A stretch of DNA of 52,306 bases from NCBI GenBank assembly GCA_031292275.1, contig JARLHL010000014.1, positions 1-52,306 of the forward strand, written 5' to 3'. Position numbers and translations under genes: made by a program. Under the pieces are notes generated by a model. The model had not been told where the DNA came from and did no database searches. It worked only from the letters and a program-made list of their open reading frames with translations. Source of the DNA: Desulfocapsaceae bacterium (GTDB taxonomy: Bacteria > Desulfobacterota > Desulfobulbia > Desulfobulbales > Desulfocapsaceae). Below, piece by piece: positions 37,342-45,866 of the stretch; the first letter of the stretch is position 1, and each line of letters begins with the position of its first letter.

Positions 37342-37884
37342 TCAGACCTGTCTCCGGAATTTGTTCCCGCTTTGCCGGCGCATAATTTTAGGACTTAGAC
37401 GCTTTTTCTGAAGAAATTCATAGAGATTGTTATAGAGAAGAAAGCATGGAATGGTTGCCATGGTCAGGATTCCTGAAATCAGAACGACCCGGCCCCATGA
37501 CCATTCCGGTATTGCGTCAGGAAGGGTAAGAGAATAGATCGAATACAGGGCCATCTGAACCAGAAAATAACTGATTCCTACCAGCGGGACCTGATATGCG
37601 GTCTCTTTCATCGGGCTGTTTTCCGAAAGGATCTTCAGGCTGACAAAGACAAGAAAATACTGTAGCGGAAATGTTCCGAGATACATACCCGAGACAACAT
37701 CCATCATCCAGCCGAAGAGAATGACCAGGAAAAGCCCGCGAAACCAGTCAAAACGATAGGCAATAAAGGAAACCAGGATATAGATAAGATCAGGCCGACC
37801 GAACCAGGCCGGCAGAAATTGCAGCAGAGTCGACTGGATAACGATCAGCAGGACCCCTAAAGCCTGAAAACACAAAATCACCAT
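37342..37884 (-). CDS. mreD: MreD, rod-shape membrane protein
   Basis: A 180-aa integral membrane protein with about five hydrophobic helices and a short basic C-terminus, in the fixed mreC-mreD-mrdA position. MreD is a small, poorly conserved elongasome component; identity rests on size, topology and position, plus the FRGLFLVILFGWMMDVVSG stretch typical of the family. It begins 9 bases after mreC and ends just before mrdA. The ribosome site is weak. Confidence 0.92.
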   Translation of the reverse strand: MVILCFQALGVLLIVIQSTLLQFLPAWFGRPDLIYILVSFIAYRFDWFRGLFLVILFGWMMDVVSGMYLGTFPLQYFLVFVSLKILSENSPMKETAYQVPLVGISYFLVQMALYSIYSLTLPDAIPEWSWGRVVLISGILTMATIPCFLLYNNLYEFLQKKRLSPKIMRRQSGNKFRRQV

Positions 37885-37893
37885 GAGATCATC

Positions 37894-38772
37894 TTACCGA
37901 TCGACAGGAAGGCCCATCTCTTTCACGACCTTCTGCTTTTCTGAAAGGAGAATGAAGACCACCTCGAGCATCTGAAAATCGACTTCGGGCTTGACCTCGA
38001 TTTCGAGAAACATCCCCCGCTGTTCTTTGTTCACAGCCGAGACAGTGCCAAGGGGAATCCCCGTCTGAAACAGTCCTCCGATTCCGGCAGTCACAATGGC
38101 ATCACCCACCGCAACATCGACATTTTTGAGGACATACTGAAGGACAAACCCATTTTCTCCCGCACCTTTCAAAATTCCTCGGATACGATTTTTTTGGACC
38201 ATCGCATCGATGGCACTGCTGGGGGCATTTGCCAGAAGGATCTTGGAATAATTTGCCGAGACCTGGATCACCTGTCCCACGACACCCCGTTCGGTCCTGG
38301 CCACCATGCCGACGACGACCCCGTCGTTTTCACCCCGATCAACGATGATGGTCTTGAACCAGAAGCCGGGATCCTTACCGACCACCCGGGCTGTGAGAGA
38401 GGGGAAATTCTGCTGCTTCTTGAACTCCAGCTGATCCTGCAGGTGGAGATAGGTGGAATAGGCCTCGCGATACTCATCGACCTGCTCCCGATACTTCTCC
38501 ATCATTAATTTCAACTGTCTGTTTTCCTTATGGACATCCCACAGGGAAACATAGTTGTCCGTTAACTGGCGCCCGGAGAAACCAATCCTGGAGAAGACGC
38601 TCTGCACTGGACCGATCAATTCCATGGTAAGCTGATGCAAGGGGCCGAACTTTCCGCCCACGGTGGAGGCAATCAACACCAGAGAAAAGATAAGCAATAC
38701 TCCAAAAAGGAGAAGCAGCCTCATGGGGGCAGATTTACTCCGCCCCTTTCTGTCGTTTGCTTTTTTTCTCAC
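37894..38772 (-). CDS. mreC: MreC, rod-shape determining protein
   Basis: Periplasmic scaffold that activates PBP2-RodA. The 292-aa protein has a basic N-terminus, one membrane helix (LLLLFGVLLIFSLVLIAST), a coiled coil (residues about 75-115) and the beta-rich domain with VVGKDPGFWFKTIIVDRGEN, TERGVVGQV and DAIVTAGIGGLFQTGIPLG. The start codon is GTG. It follows mreB by about 100 bases. Confidence 0.95.
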   Translation of the reverse strand: MRKKANDRKGRSKSAPMRLLLLFGVLLIFSLVLIASTVGGKFGPLHQLTMELIGPVQSVFSRIGFSGRQLTDNYVSLWDVHKENRQLKLMMEKYREQVDEYREAYSTYLHLQDQLEFKKQQNFPSLTARVVGKDPGFWFKTIIVDRGENDGVVVGMVARTERGVVGQVIQVSANYSKILLANAPSSAIDAMVQKNRIRGILKGAGENGFVLQYVLKNVDVAVGDAIVTAGIGGLFQTGIPLGTVSAVNKEQRGMFLEIEVKPEVDFQMLEVVFILLSEKQKVVKEMGLPVDR

Positions 38773-38871
38773 GACGTAATTATCTCAATATCGGGAAAAT
38801 GAGCGACCATTTTACCGGGGACGTGCAATAAACACGGACGTATCCGCATAATCCCGGCAGAAATGTATTTA

Positions 38872-39918
<1,047 letters not shown>

Positions 39919-40041
39919 TCAGTATCGAAAACACATCACAGTGTTATAGTAATTGTAATTGTTATTGTTATATAACTTCAACCGCCCCCGTAACGTTCAC
40001 GACAGAACGCAATTTTTCCATAAATTCAATTCAAGCTTTCA

Positions 40042-40070
40042 ATACTACCAAAGGTCCAATACATTGGCAA
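40042..40070 (-). promoter_or_regulatory. Promoter of the mreB operon
   Basis: On the minus strand TTGCCA (40070-40065), 17-base spacer, TAGTAT (40047-40042); a leader of about 125 bases leads to the mreB ATG. Confidence 0.6.
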
Positions 40071-40109
40071 CAAATATGCCTGTACTGCTAGAAATTCTCT
40101 TAAATTTCA

Positions 40110-40138
40110 TTGACACCTCGCACAATCCTTGGTAATGA
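40110..40138 (+). promoter_or_regulatory. Promoter of tRNA-Ala
   Basis: TTGACA (40110-40115), 17-base spacer, TAATGA (40133-40138), ending 29 bases before the tRNA 5' end. Confidence 0.65.
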
Positions 40139-40167
40139 TGTTGACGGTTTTTGCAATTGACAGTAAT

Positions 40168-40243
40168 GGGGTTATAGCTCAGCTGGGAGAGCGCTTGACT
40201 GGCAGTCAAGAGGTCGTCGGTTCGATCCCGACTAGCTCCACCA
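40168..40243 (+). tRNA. tRNA-Ala (anticodon GGC), integration target
   Basis: A 76-base cloverleaf: acceptor GGGGTTA with TAGCTCC, which includes the G3:U70 pair that identifies tRNA-Ala. The anticodon loop CTGGCAG gives GGC, and CCA is encoded at 40241-40243. Its last 47 bases are repeated exactly at 52166-52212, so the tRNA hosts the att site of the mobile element and was kept intact by the element's copy. Confidence 0.97.
40197..40243 (+). repeat. Left attachment site repeat (in tRNA-Ala)
   Basis: 47 bases from the anticodon stem to CCA, identical to 52166-52212. Divergence begins immediately on both sides (T versus A before; TTCATAT versus ATCATAA after). Confidence 0.93.
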
Positions 40244-40251
40244 TTCATATT

Positions 40252-40287
40252 AAGCACTTAGGGTCGCATGACCTTAAGTGCTTTTTT
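40252..40287 (+). terminator. Element-borne terminator behind tRNA-Ala
   Basis: A 14-bp stem (40252-40265 with 40270-40283, one G-T pair) with a GCAT loop and TTTTTT. It lies inside the element, so the element supplies a substitute terminator for the tRNA it occupies. Confidence 0.85.
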
Positions 40288-40298
40288 GTTTTTGTGTG

Positions 40299-40320
40299 TT
40301 TTGTCCCGCTCCTGTCCCGC
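40299..40320 (+). repeat. Left copy of a 22-bp end repeat (probable integrase arm site)
   Basis: TTTTGTCCCGC followed by TCCTGTCCCGC, that is two TGTCCCGC words 11 bases apart. An exact copy lies at 52013-52034 near the other end. Related TGTCCGG/TGTCCCGG words follow near 40352, 40373 and 40566. Confidence 0.75.
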
Positions 40321-40397
40321 CTTTTAATTTTCTAAGGACATAAAAAAGCTGTCCGGAATCAAACGGAATAGGTGTCCGGGATGGACTGGAATACGCA

Positions 40398-40452
40398 ATC
40401 CCGTAAATGTAGTTTGAAAGGAGCGGTTCGGTGAGGATTAATAGGAGATATC
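40398..40452 (+). repeat. 55-base direct repeat, copy 1
   Basis: Matches 40590-40644 with four mismatches; core TTTGAAAGGAGCGGTT and ATTAATAGGAGATATC. Offset between copies is 192 bases. Confidence 0.85.
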
Positions 40453-40589
40453 ATAACTTTCAACGGCCAAGCTAAGTGTAGCGCGTCGCAAGGTTTGACA
40501 CCATTTGACGCGAGGTTTGAAGCCGCGTTTGGATCCTAAAAATGACCGAGACAGGCCGCAAAATCTGTCCCGGTTTTGTCGTCCTAAAT

Positions 40590-40644
40590 ATCCCTTAAAT
40601 GTGGTTTGAAAGGAGCGGTTTGGTGAAGATTAATAGGAGATATC
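40590..40644 (+). repeat. 55-base direct repeat, copy 2
   Basis: Second copy of the repeat at 40398-40452. Each copy is preceded by a TGTCC[C]GG word about 25-30 bases upstream, so the duplicated module may be larger than the clean match. Confidence 0.85.
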
Positions 40645-40817
40645 TTTACTAATGAAGGTGGCCCGGCAACGGCACTACCAGGGATCTTTTATATGCAATC
40701 GTTCTAAATACGATAGACCTGCTAGGAATGGAATATTTGCTCTTTAAAATATCGGGATTTGTATCAGACAAAAATTCACCTACGTTTTCATATTCCCCGA
40801 TTAGAGATAAGGGAAGC

Positions 40818-41129
40818 TTATTTCTCAACTGATTTTTTCTTTGTTTTCACCTTAACTGGATTTACAATTGAAGCATCTACGGACAAGGGGCCGATCACAC
40901 CTGAAGGGGTCAGCCCAACTCTTTTTAGTCCGATCATTGCACTAGGGAGAATATTTTCAGGAGTGGCACCCATTGCTCCAAGGGAGATCTGAAACTCAAT
41001 GGACAGATCATAATGACCTTCATGAATATCATAATGTTTTATCAGTAACTTGACAAGATCATGCAGGGACAACGGATCTTTTATGGGTAAGACAGGGGAC
41101 ATGTTATTAGGTGGATTAATGTTCGACAT
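40818..41129 (-). CDS. Unknown protein encoded third in the hicAB operon
   Basis: A 103-aa protein of unknown function with a Lys-rich C-terminus (VKVKTKKKSVEK) and no signal peptide or membrane helix. Its middle (YDLSIEFQISLGAMGATPEN) looks like a compact folded domain. Its start overlaps the end of hicB by 14 bases, with GAAGGA seven bases before ATG, so translation is coupled to the antitoxin. Its position suggests a role with HicAB, or a passenger gene kept by it. I do not recognise the family. Confidence 0.7.
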   Translation of the reverse strand: MSNINPPNNMSPVLPIKDPLSLHDLVKLLIKHYDIHEGHYDLSIEFQISLGAMGATPENILPSAMIGLKRVGLTPSGVIGPLSVDASIVNPVKVKTKKKSVEK

Positions 41130-41586
41130 CGGGTTTTCCTTCTTTTGTAAAAGGAATTATACGAGGAGTTCTATCCGAAGAAGATACCCATGCTTGAGTA
41201 GGATTTTCTCCAATAGGAGCGTTGTGAAAATGGGAGATGATATTTACCTCTTCATGACCATTAACAAATACTTCAATAGCTCTGCCAACTAGGGCATTAA
41301 GAGTAATTCCTTCTTTGTAGGCTTTTATTGTAGCGGCATGATGTAATTCCGGAGAAATACGCACATTGAATTGACCTTTTAGGGGCTTTTGAGGTTCACG
41401 CCCCAAGGCTTCACACGTCTCCAGATAATCTTCAACAGCTTCTTCAAATGCTCGCTTCAGATCCTTGGGCGTATCAGCTTGGTAGGTGATGAGATCTTGG
41501 ATGAAACGAATTTTTCCACGGCAGACAGAACGATCCATATCGATTTCAGCTGTGCCCTCGTACCCTTTATAATTAATAGTGTCCAT
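41116..41586 (-). CDS. hicB: HicB-family antitoxin
   Basis: Antitoxin that binds HicA and represses its own operon. The 156-aa protein has the partly degenerated RNase-H-like HicB domain (YKGYEGTAEIDMDRSVCRGK, then AFEEAVEDYLETCEALG). A C-terminal ribbon-helix-helix segment follows (FNVRISPELHHAATIKAYKE then ITLNALVGRAIEVFV). GGGAGGATATT precedes ATG. It lies 11 bases after hicA and overlaps the third gene. Confidence 0.88.
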   Translation of the reverse strand: MDTINYKGYEGTAEIDMDRSVCRGKIRFIQDLITYQADTPKDLKRAFEEAVEDYLETCEALGREPQKPLKGQFNVRISPELHHAATIKAYKEGITLNALVGRAIEVFVNGHEEVNIISHFHNAPIGENPTQAWVSSSDRTPRIIPFTKEGKPDVEH

Positions 41587-41597
41587 AATATCCTCCC

Positions 41598-41852
41598 CTA
41601 TATAAATCCTTCATTTTTGAGTTTTTCGGAAACATCAACAATACAACCTTTGTCAACGCAAGGATTGGGGTGTGGTTCATGACAGATAATAAGAGAGTTT
41701 TTTTCCTTGTTGAAAAATTTTCTTCTCGATCCCCTATTGATTATCACAGTATAGCCGAAGTGTTCCAAGAGGCTCTTAAGATCTTTCCATTTAATGTCAG
41801 AAGATGGAGAACGGGATCGAAGTTTTTCTATAATAGTTTTATGTTTTGACAT
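41598..41852 (-). CDS. hicA: HicA-family toxin (mRNA interferase)
   Basis: Small basic double-stranded-RNA-binding-fold toxin that cleaves mRNA when free of HicB. The 84-aa protein has the HicA core: SDIKWKDLKSLLEHFGYTV, then GSRRKFFN and HEPHPNPCVDKGCIVDVSEK. In many HicA proteins the first motif carries the catalytic His (GSHH); here it is Arg, as in the branch that pairs with RHH-type HicB. The ATG has no clear ribosome site. It is the first gene of a three-gene operon in AT-rich DNA unlike the chromosome. Confidence 0.85.
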   Translation of the reverse strand: MSKHKTIIEKLRSRSPSSDIKWKDLKSLLEHFGYTVIINRGSRRKFFNKEKNSLIICHEPHPNPCVDKGCIVDVSEKLKNEGFI

Positions 41853-41878
41853 TTTATATTATCATAAATCGGTTTATT

Positions 41879-41916
41879 AGTAACTGAAATATAGTTACTT
41901 TTTGATATTATTACAA
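41879..41916 (-). promoter_or_regulatory. hicA promoter with overlapping operator palindrome
   Basis: On the minus strand TTGTAA (41916-41911), 17 bases, TATATT (41893-41888). A perfect palindrome AGTAACT-N7-AGTTACT (41879-41899) has the -10 box inside its spacer, ideal for repression by HicB. The start point would lie about 30 bases before the ATG. Confidence 0.7.
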
Positions 41917-42252
41917 TCCACCATATATTGTACTGCGGCAAGTATTCGTTGGTTGTGGTAGTGGTTTCAACCCACCTTCTCCGAGGCCCTGCCTATAAAA
42001 CCACGAAATGAATGTTATACAGATCTGTATTATCATTTTAGGCATATTGATCGAGGTCCTTTCAAAGTAAAGATATTTCCACTAGATATTGATTACCAAC
42101 AATGACCCAGCAACGCGTTTTTCTACAAAGGGGCCTCATAACAAGTCTCAGCATCAACAGTTTTCAAAATTTATCAACATCGTGTCGGGGTTCAGAGTGC
42201 GAATGTTTTCAATCCGTTACAAGGAGGAACCCCCCGCTTTGAGGAAGTAGCA
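41917..42252. other. Gene-free stretch between the hic operon and the ankyrin gene
   Basis: About 340 bases with no reading frame of note, no repeats and no clear terminator for the ankyrin gene. Confidence 0.5.
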
Positions 42253-43731
42253 TCACTTATTAGCACCGTATTTTCTGAGTAATGCTGCGATATCCTGATG
42301 GCCATCCAAGATGGCCCAAATCAAGGCAGTGTGACCACTCATCTGCATCTTTGCATTGACGTCAGCCTCTTTGTCAAGGATCGCTTTCACGATATCCTTG
42401 TCGCCATAATGGGAGGCCGCCATCAAGGCGGTTTCACCACCATTCGCCTTTGCATTGACGTCAGCCCCTCTGTCAAGGAGCATTTCCACGATATCCTTGT
42501 GGCCGCATCGTGAGGCCATAATCAAGGCGGTGTCACCACCAAGCTCCTGTGCATTGACGTCAGCCCCTCTGTTAAGGAGCATTTCCACGATATACTTGTG
42601 GCCATTCTGGGAGGCCAGTATCAAGGCGGTTTCACTAAATCTTGTCTTTGCATTGACGTCAACCCCTTCGGCAAGGAGCGCATTTACTGTATTTGAATTG
42701 CCAATAGATACAGCCTGAAACCAATCCGCTGTATGATCTGATTGGGGAGGTTGTGGCGGAACGAGTGGTGTTTCTTCTTTTTGGGGGTTGGCGTTCTGAC
42801 TGCTGTCATTTGTGTTCTGTGGAGCCTGAACTCGTTGCTGGATCGCTTCTTGTTTCTGGCGGAGGCGCTGCTCGGTGCTACGCTGGCGCATTTCTTCCAC
42901 ATATTTCCTTTGTGCTTCTGGATGACTTAATCTGTATGCGGCTTCGGGATTCGCTTTGCGCCATGCGAGTGAGGATTCGTAATACCAAAAATTTATATAG
43001 CCAATGCTGGAGAAGACAGCCAAGATCACCAGCCATGTCCCCAAAAATTCCTTCCTGCTCCAAACACGAAGGGCTTCTCCTTGATAATGCGCTTTTACAC
43101 GGATAAACAGTTCCACTGCGCAGCCAGCCAAGGTAGCGTTTAAAAAGACCGGCGTCCCGATCATTAACACATTGACAAAATAACTTGGCGCTATGCTCCC
43201 TGAATAAAAATGATGCCCCAGAAATTCCCATGGGTTCCCCAAAACCATGATCAGGAAGACAAATAGCCAGCCAACTCCGTCCGCAGTGCCACCATCTAGG
43301 AAACCTGAAACAATACCACCTACACCCCACGACAAAAAAATTATAAAGACGACGGCCAGATTGGTAGAAAGGATTGGGTTAAATCGAATGATCTTTTTAG
43401 CAGGTCTAGCTTTCTCGGTTTCTTGATCATCCCTATCGGATTGGCCGATATTAACAGCCCTTACAGGTATATTCTTTTGTTTTGGATCAGCTTGAATTAA
43501 TAAAATAAATTTCTTGCATTCACTTACTATTTCTTTGTCCTTAGGGGTGTTAGCACCAACGATCGCATTGAAAATCTTTAGAGCTGCCTCAAATTCCTGA
43601 GCATGATATTTCTGAACCGCTTGATTAAATTTCTTTTTTAAAAGGTGAGCATAATACTTGGCAAAGATGATTCCACATGATTCGCATTCAACAGTCCCTT
43701 GCTGAATATGCGTACATTTAGGGCATTTCAT
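42253..43731 (-). CDS. Zinc-ribbon membrane protein with C-terminal ankyrin repeats
   Basis: A 492-aa protein with unusual architecture. Residues 3-19 form a four-Cys zinc ribbon (C3, C6, C16, C19). A helical TPR-like stretch (residues about 35-80) and about four membrane helices (125-250) follow. Next comes a charged, Gln-rich coiled-coil and linker (270-335). About five ankyrin repeats end the protein, each with the ADVNAK/GHKDIVEMLLDRG pattern. The DNA of the repeats is itself tandem with a period near 99 bases. Both soluble ends are probably cytoplasmic. Function unknown; ankyrin repeats imply binding of a protein partner. GGGA lies before ATG. Confidence 0.8.
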   Translation of the reverse strand: MKCPKCTHIQQGTVECESCGIIFAKYYAHLLKKKFNQAVQKYHAQEFEAALKIFNAIVGANTPKDKEIVSECKKFILLIQADPKQKNIPVRAVNIGQSDRDDQETEKARPAKKIIRFNPILSTNLAVVFIIFLSWGVGGIVSGFLDGGTADGVGWLFVFLIMVLGNPWEFLGHHFYSGSIAPSYFVNVLMIGTPVFLNATLAGCAVELFIRVKAHYQGEALRVWSRKEFLGTWLVILAVFSSIGYINFWYYESSLAWRKANPEAAYRLSHPEAQRKYVEEMRQRSTEQRLRQKQEAIQQRVQAPQNTNDSSQNANPQKEETPLVPPQPPQSDHTADWFQAVSIGNSNTVNALLAEGVDVNAKTRFSETALILASQNGHKYIVEMLLNRGADVNAQELGGDTALIMASRCGHKDIVEMLLDRGADVNAKANGGETALMAASHYGDKDIVKAILDKEADVNAKMQMSGHTALIWAILDGHQDIAALLRKYGANK

Positions 43732-43892
43732 TCTTTTCCCATTTCATTGAGTCTCATAATGTATAGGCCATCGGATAACATCATCTTTATGGTTTTTCGA
43801 GACCTATCAAAAGTCCAGATACTTCCCACACATCATAACCTGAAAAATGAACCACAGATAGAAAAAGTTTACTGAATATTTATAATAGGGAA

Positions 43893-43932
43893 GCTCTATT
43901 GATTGGAGGCTTTTTGCGGCAATCAATAGAGC
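43893..43932. terminator. Hairpin after the methylase fragment
   Basis: Perfect 12-bp stem GCTCTATTGATT/AATCAATAGAGC around a 16-base loop, 34 bases past the methylase stop. The T-run is short, so it may be a weak terminator. Confidence 0.6.
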
Positions 43933-43965
43933 CTTTTACATGAATAATCGGCCTTAAACCGGCGT

Positions 43966-44466
43966 TTAATTATAGTTGGAAATGAGCAACTCGGTGCGGA
44001 TTTTTTCCCTAGATTTCTTCGATGGATAGAGGGAGTATTTCAGGGCGGTTTCTTCGATCGAAAAGCCCCGGAACATATCCCTGACCTCCGGAGTGTCATT
44101 GAGAGTCATCAAGAATTTCCCTTTCAAATTTTCAAGAAAAACCCTCAGATCCAGAAAATCCTGCCTGGTAAAATCGTACTTATATCCGGGTATATTCCAA
44201 TACGGCGGATCCAGGAAGAAGAAGGAATGCGGCCTGTCATATCTGGGGATTAGATCCCTAAAATCCTTACACTCGATGATGACATGCGCCAGCCTCCGCC
44301 AGGCTTCCTCCAGAGTGCTCTCCAAGGTGAGAAGGTTCAGCCGGGGCTTGCCGGTGGTGCTGGTCCCGAAGGTCTGGCCGGTGATATGGCCGCCGAAGGC
44401 CGATTTCTGCAGATAGAGATACCTGGCTGCCCGCTGGATACCGCTGCCAACAAAACAATTTCTCAA
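43966..44466 (-). pseudogene. 5'-truncated Dam-type (D12) adenine methyltransferase
   Basis: The 166 codons match the C-terminal two thirds of phage-type DNA adenine methylases. RAARYLYLQKSAFGGHITGQ and TFGTSTTGKPRLNLL are followed by catalytic motif IV LDPPYW (residues about 82-87) and a normal C-terminus. The N-terminal part with the SAM-binding KWxGGK and FxGxG motifs is absent, and an in-frame TAA lies five codons upstream of the first TTG. No remnant of it is visible upstream, where a repeat cluster begins. It is probably not active as a methylase. Confidence 0.75.
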
Positions 44467-44511
44467 TGTCGGTTTCCCTTAACAAAACTTAACACGCACG
44501 AAGCCTTTTCG

Positions 44512-44790
44512 GTGGTAACCTCTGTGGTAACCATGCCTCTACCTGGCGACTATCTCAATATTTAACAGTGGGGCCTTTTATAACTTCTAGAAACACAAAA
44601 GGCCGCTCCATTCACCAAAAACCAGCACCACTAGAAAAGGCAAGTTTTGACCTCTTGCATGGGGTTGTTTTAAAAATAAGGGGGCAAGGGATTTTCCTGA
44701 CATAACTGTCAGCATAGGGGTTTTTTAGGTCAACCGCCGGTTAACCGTAAACCGTCAACCGGTTAACTTAGTTGACGTCAAGCAGTTGAC
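44512..44790. repeat. Cluster of GTTAAC/GTCAAC/GTTGAC words
   Basis: Two GTGGTAACC words 12 bases apart (44512, 44524), then seven GTYRAC-like words in 62 bases: 44729, 44739, 44754, 44761, 44771, 44777 (partial) and 44785. Pairs form palindromes such as GTCAACCGGTTAAC. It lies in a gene-free stretch (44467-44944) between the methylase fragment and the zinc-protein gene. Confidence 0.7.
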
Positions 44791-44944
44791 TGATTTTTTA
44801 ATCTTTCTGAGCGCATATTTTATTTTTCGTGTTACGGGGTAAACCAAATCTTGAAAGTTTATAGCTGGGAATACATCGAGGCGCGCAATTGCCCGCCTTG
44901 CAATGCACGCAGGAAGGACCCGCAGAACTAAATAGCTAGGGGGC

Positions 44945-45469
44945 TTACGCTTTCGCCGTCCCTTCCTGATCCTGCCAGCCAGGATATACCGCATCCGCTT
45001 GCATTTCTTCCAAGATCGCCCTGGCCTCTTCAACAGGCACGCCCATGTGTCTGGCGGCATCTTCGGCGCTGATCGCATAGCCCTTGCCTACATGCTTGAA
45101 TCCTGTATCCGCTAATAGTTCATTCATCTTTGCCGCCGCTGCCTGGTCACGTGCAGTTACGTCTCGAATAATCCAGAGCATGACACCTTCCTCATAATAG
45201 GATGCGTCCAGGTGCTCCGATCCTGTATCCGAAGTTCTGCGAATCTCTGAACGGTCTGTGATGCCATCAGCAACCGCCTTTGTGATTTTCAGAGACTCGG
45301 CCATACTAAGAGCCTTACAGGTGCAGCGCAATAGCCTGCTGCCGCACTGTGGACACGATTCGACTACACAGGCATACTGGTGTAACTGGCCTCTATAGGC
45401 GTTACAGCCGGGGCAGTTATCGGCAAGTATTGTCATCTTGGTTTCCGATCCGAATTTAATTCGTTCCAT
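44945..45469 (-). CDS. Element protein with a double zinc-binding CCHC/CCCC domain
   Basis: A 174-aa protein of unknown function. The N-terminal domain has ligands C19, C22, H30, C34, C39, C42, C49 and C51, with the same spacing as the chromosomal protein at 24386-25060. The rest is helical and acidic, with a segment ISAEDAARHMGVPVEEARAI that resembles a small helix-turn-helix. AAGGA precedes ATG. It is the last intact gene of the replication operon, 55 bases after the TubC-like gene. DNA or RNA binding is a reasonable guess. Confidence 0.75.
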   Translation of the reverse strand: MERIKFGSETKMTILADNCPGCNAYRGQLHQYACVVESCPQCGSRLLRCTCKALSMAESLKITKAVADGITDRSEIRRTSDTGSEHLDASYYEEGVMLWIIRDVTARDQAAAAKMNELLADTGFKHVGKGYAISAEDAARHMGVPVEEARAILEEMQADAVYPGWQDQEGTAKA

Positions 45470-45524
45470 GATATTTTCCTTTTATGTGAAGCCCGCCCAT
45501 AAAGGTGAGTTTCGGAGGGTTCTT

Positions 45525-45866
45525 TTAATGAAGAATACATTTCTTCAAGTCTGCCGGGAGTCGGTGCCACACCTCCGACCACGGGCCGGTATCCAGTCGC
45601 CGGACACATCCGGGCATGGCTGGCTGTCCTTCAATGGTGATCGTCTCCGACTTTGGGCAGCCTCGGCAGGCTATCGGGGTATCCTGATCGTCATGGAGAA
45701 GACCGCCAGAAAGAAGCCTGATTAGTTCCGCCTTGTGTTCCTTGATGGTCTGGCGGATTTCGTCGGTAATCTTTTCCTTGGGTTCGACCTTCAGAAGGTC
45801 ACCAGGTAAAAGCGACAAGACCAAGCCTGCATTTCTGATACTGTCGAGTATGATCGCTGGTTTCAT
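45525..45866 (-). CDS. TubC docking domain-like small protein
   Basis: A 113-aa protein. Its first 55 residues match the pattern of the TubC N-terminal docking domain (LLxxLRxxGxxLxLxGDxLxVxxP...LTxExxxxIxxHKAELIxLL; here LVLSLLPGDLLKVEP and IKEHKAELIRLL). This domain is known from hybrid PKS/NRPS assembly lines but also occurs alone near primase genes in mobile elements. The C-terminal part has CRGCP and GPWSEVWHRLP. Its ATG overlaps the stop of the helicase fragment by one base (TAATG), with GGAGG upstream, so the two are translationally coupled. Confidence 0.78.
   Translation of the reverse strand: MKPAIILDSIRNAGLVLSLLPGDLLKVEPKEKITDEIRQTIKEHKAELIRLLSGGLLHDDQDTPIACRGCPKSETITIEGQPAMPGCVRRLDTGPWSEVWHRLPADLKKCILH

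Larger units (their letters stand above)
40321..40817. other. Gene-free left end of the element
   Basis: No convincing gene in about 500 bases. It holds scattered TGTCC[C]GG words and a 55-base sequence present twice. A 31-codon frame after the second repeat copy has a GGAGATATC site but no recognisable domain. Confidence 0.6.

Noticed and set aside
40045-40257. Minus-strand 70-codon frame over tRNA-Ala
   Set aside because: It is antisense to the tRNA and its promoter; same false-call pattern.
42253-42670. Regular repeats of about 99 bases that could look like a CRISPR array
   Set aside because: They are in frame and encode ankyrin repeats; spacing and divergence do not fit CRISPR.
44755-45078. 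107-codon basic frame overlapping the zinc-protein gene and the repeats
   Set aside because: Shadow of the zinc-protein gene in another frame, extending into repeat sequence; no support.
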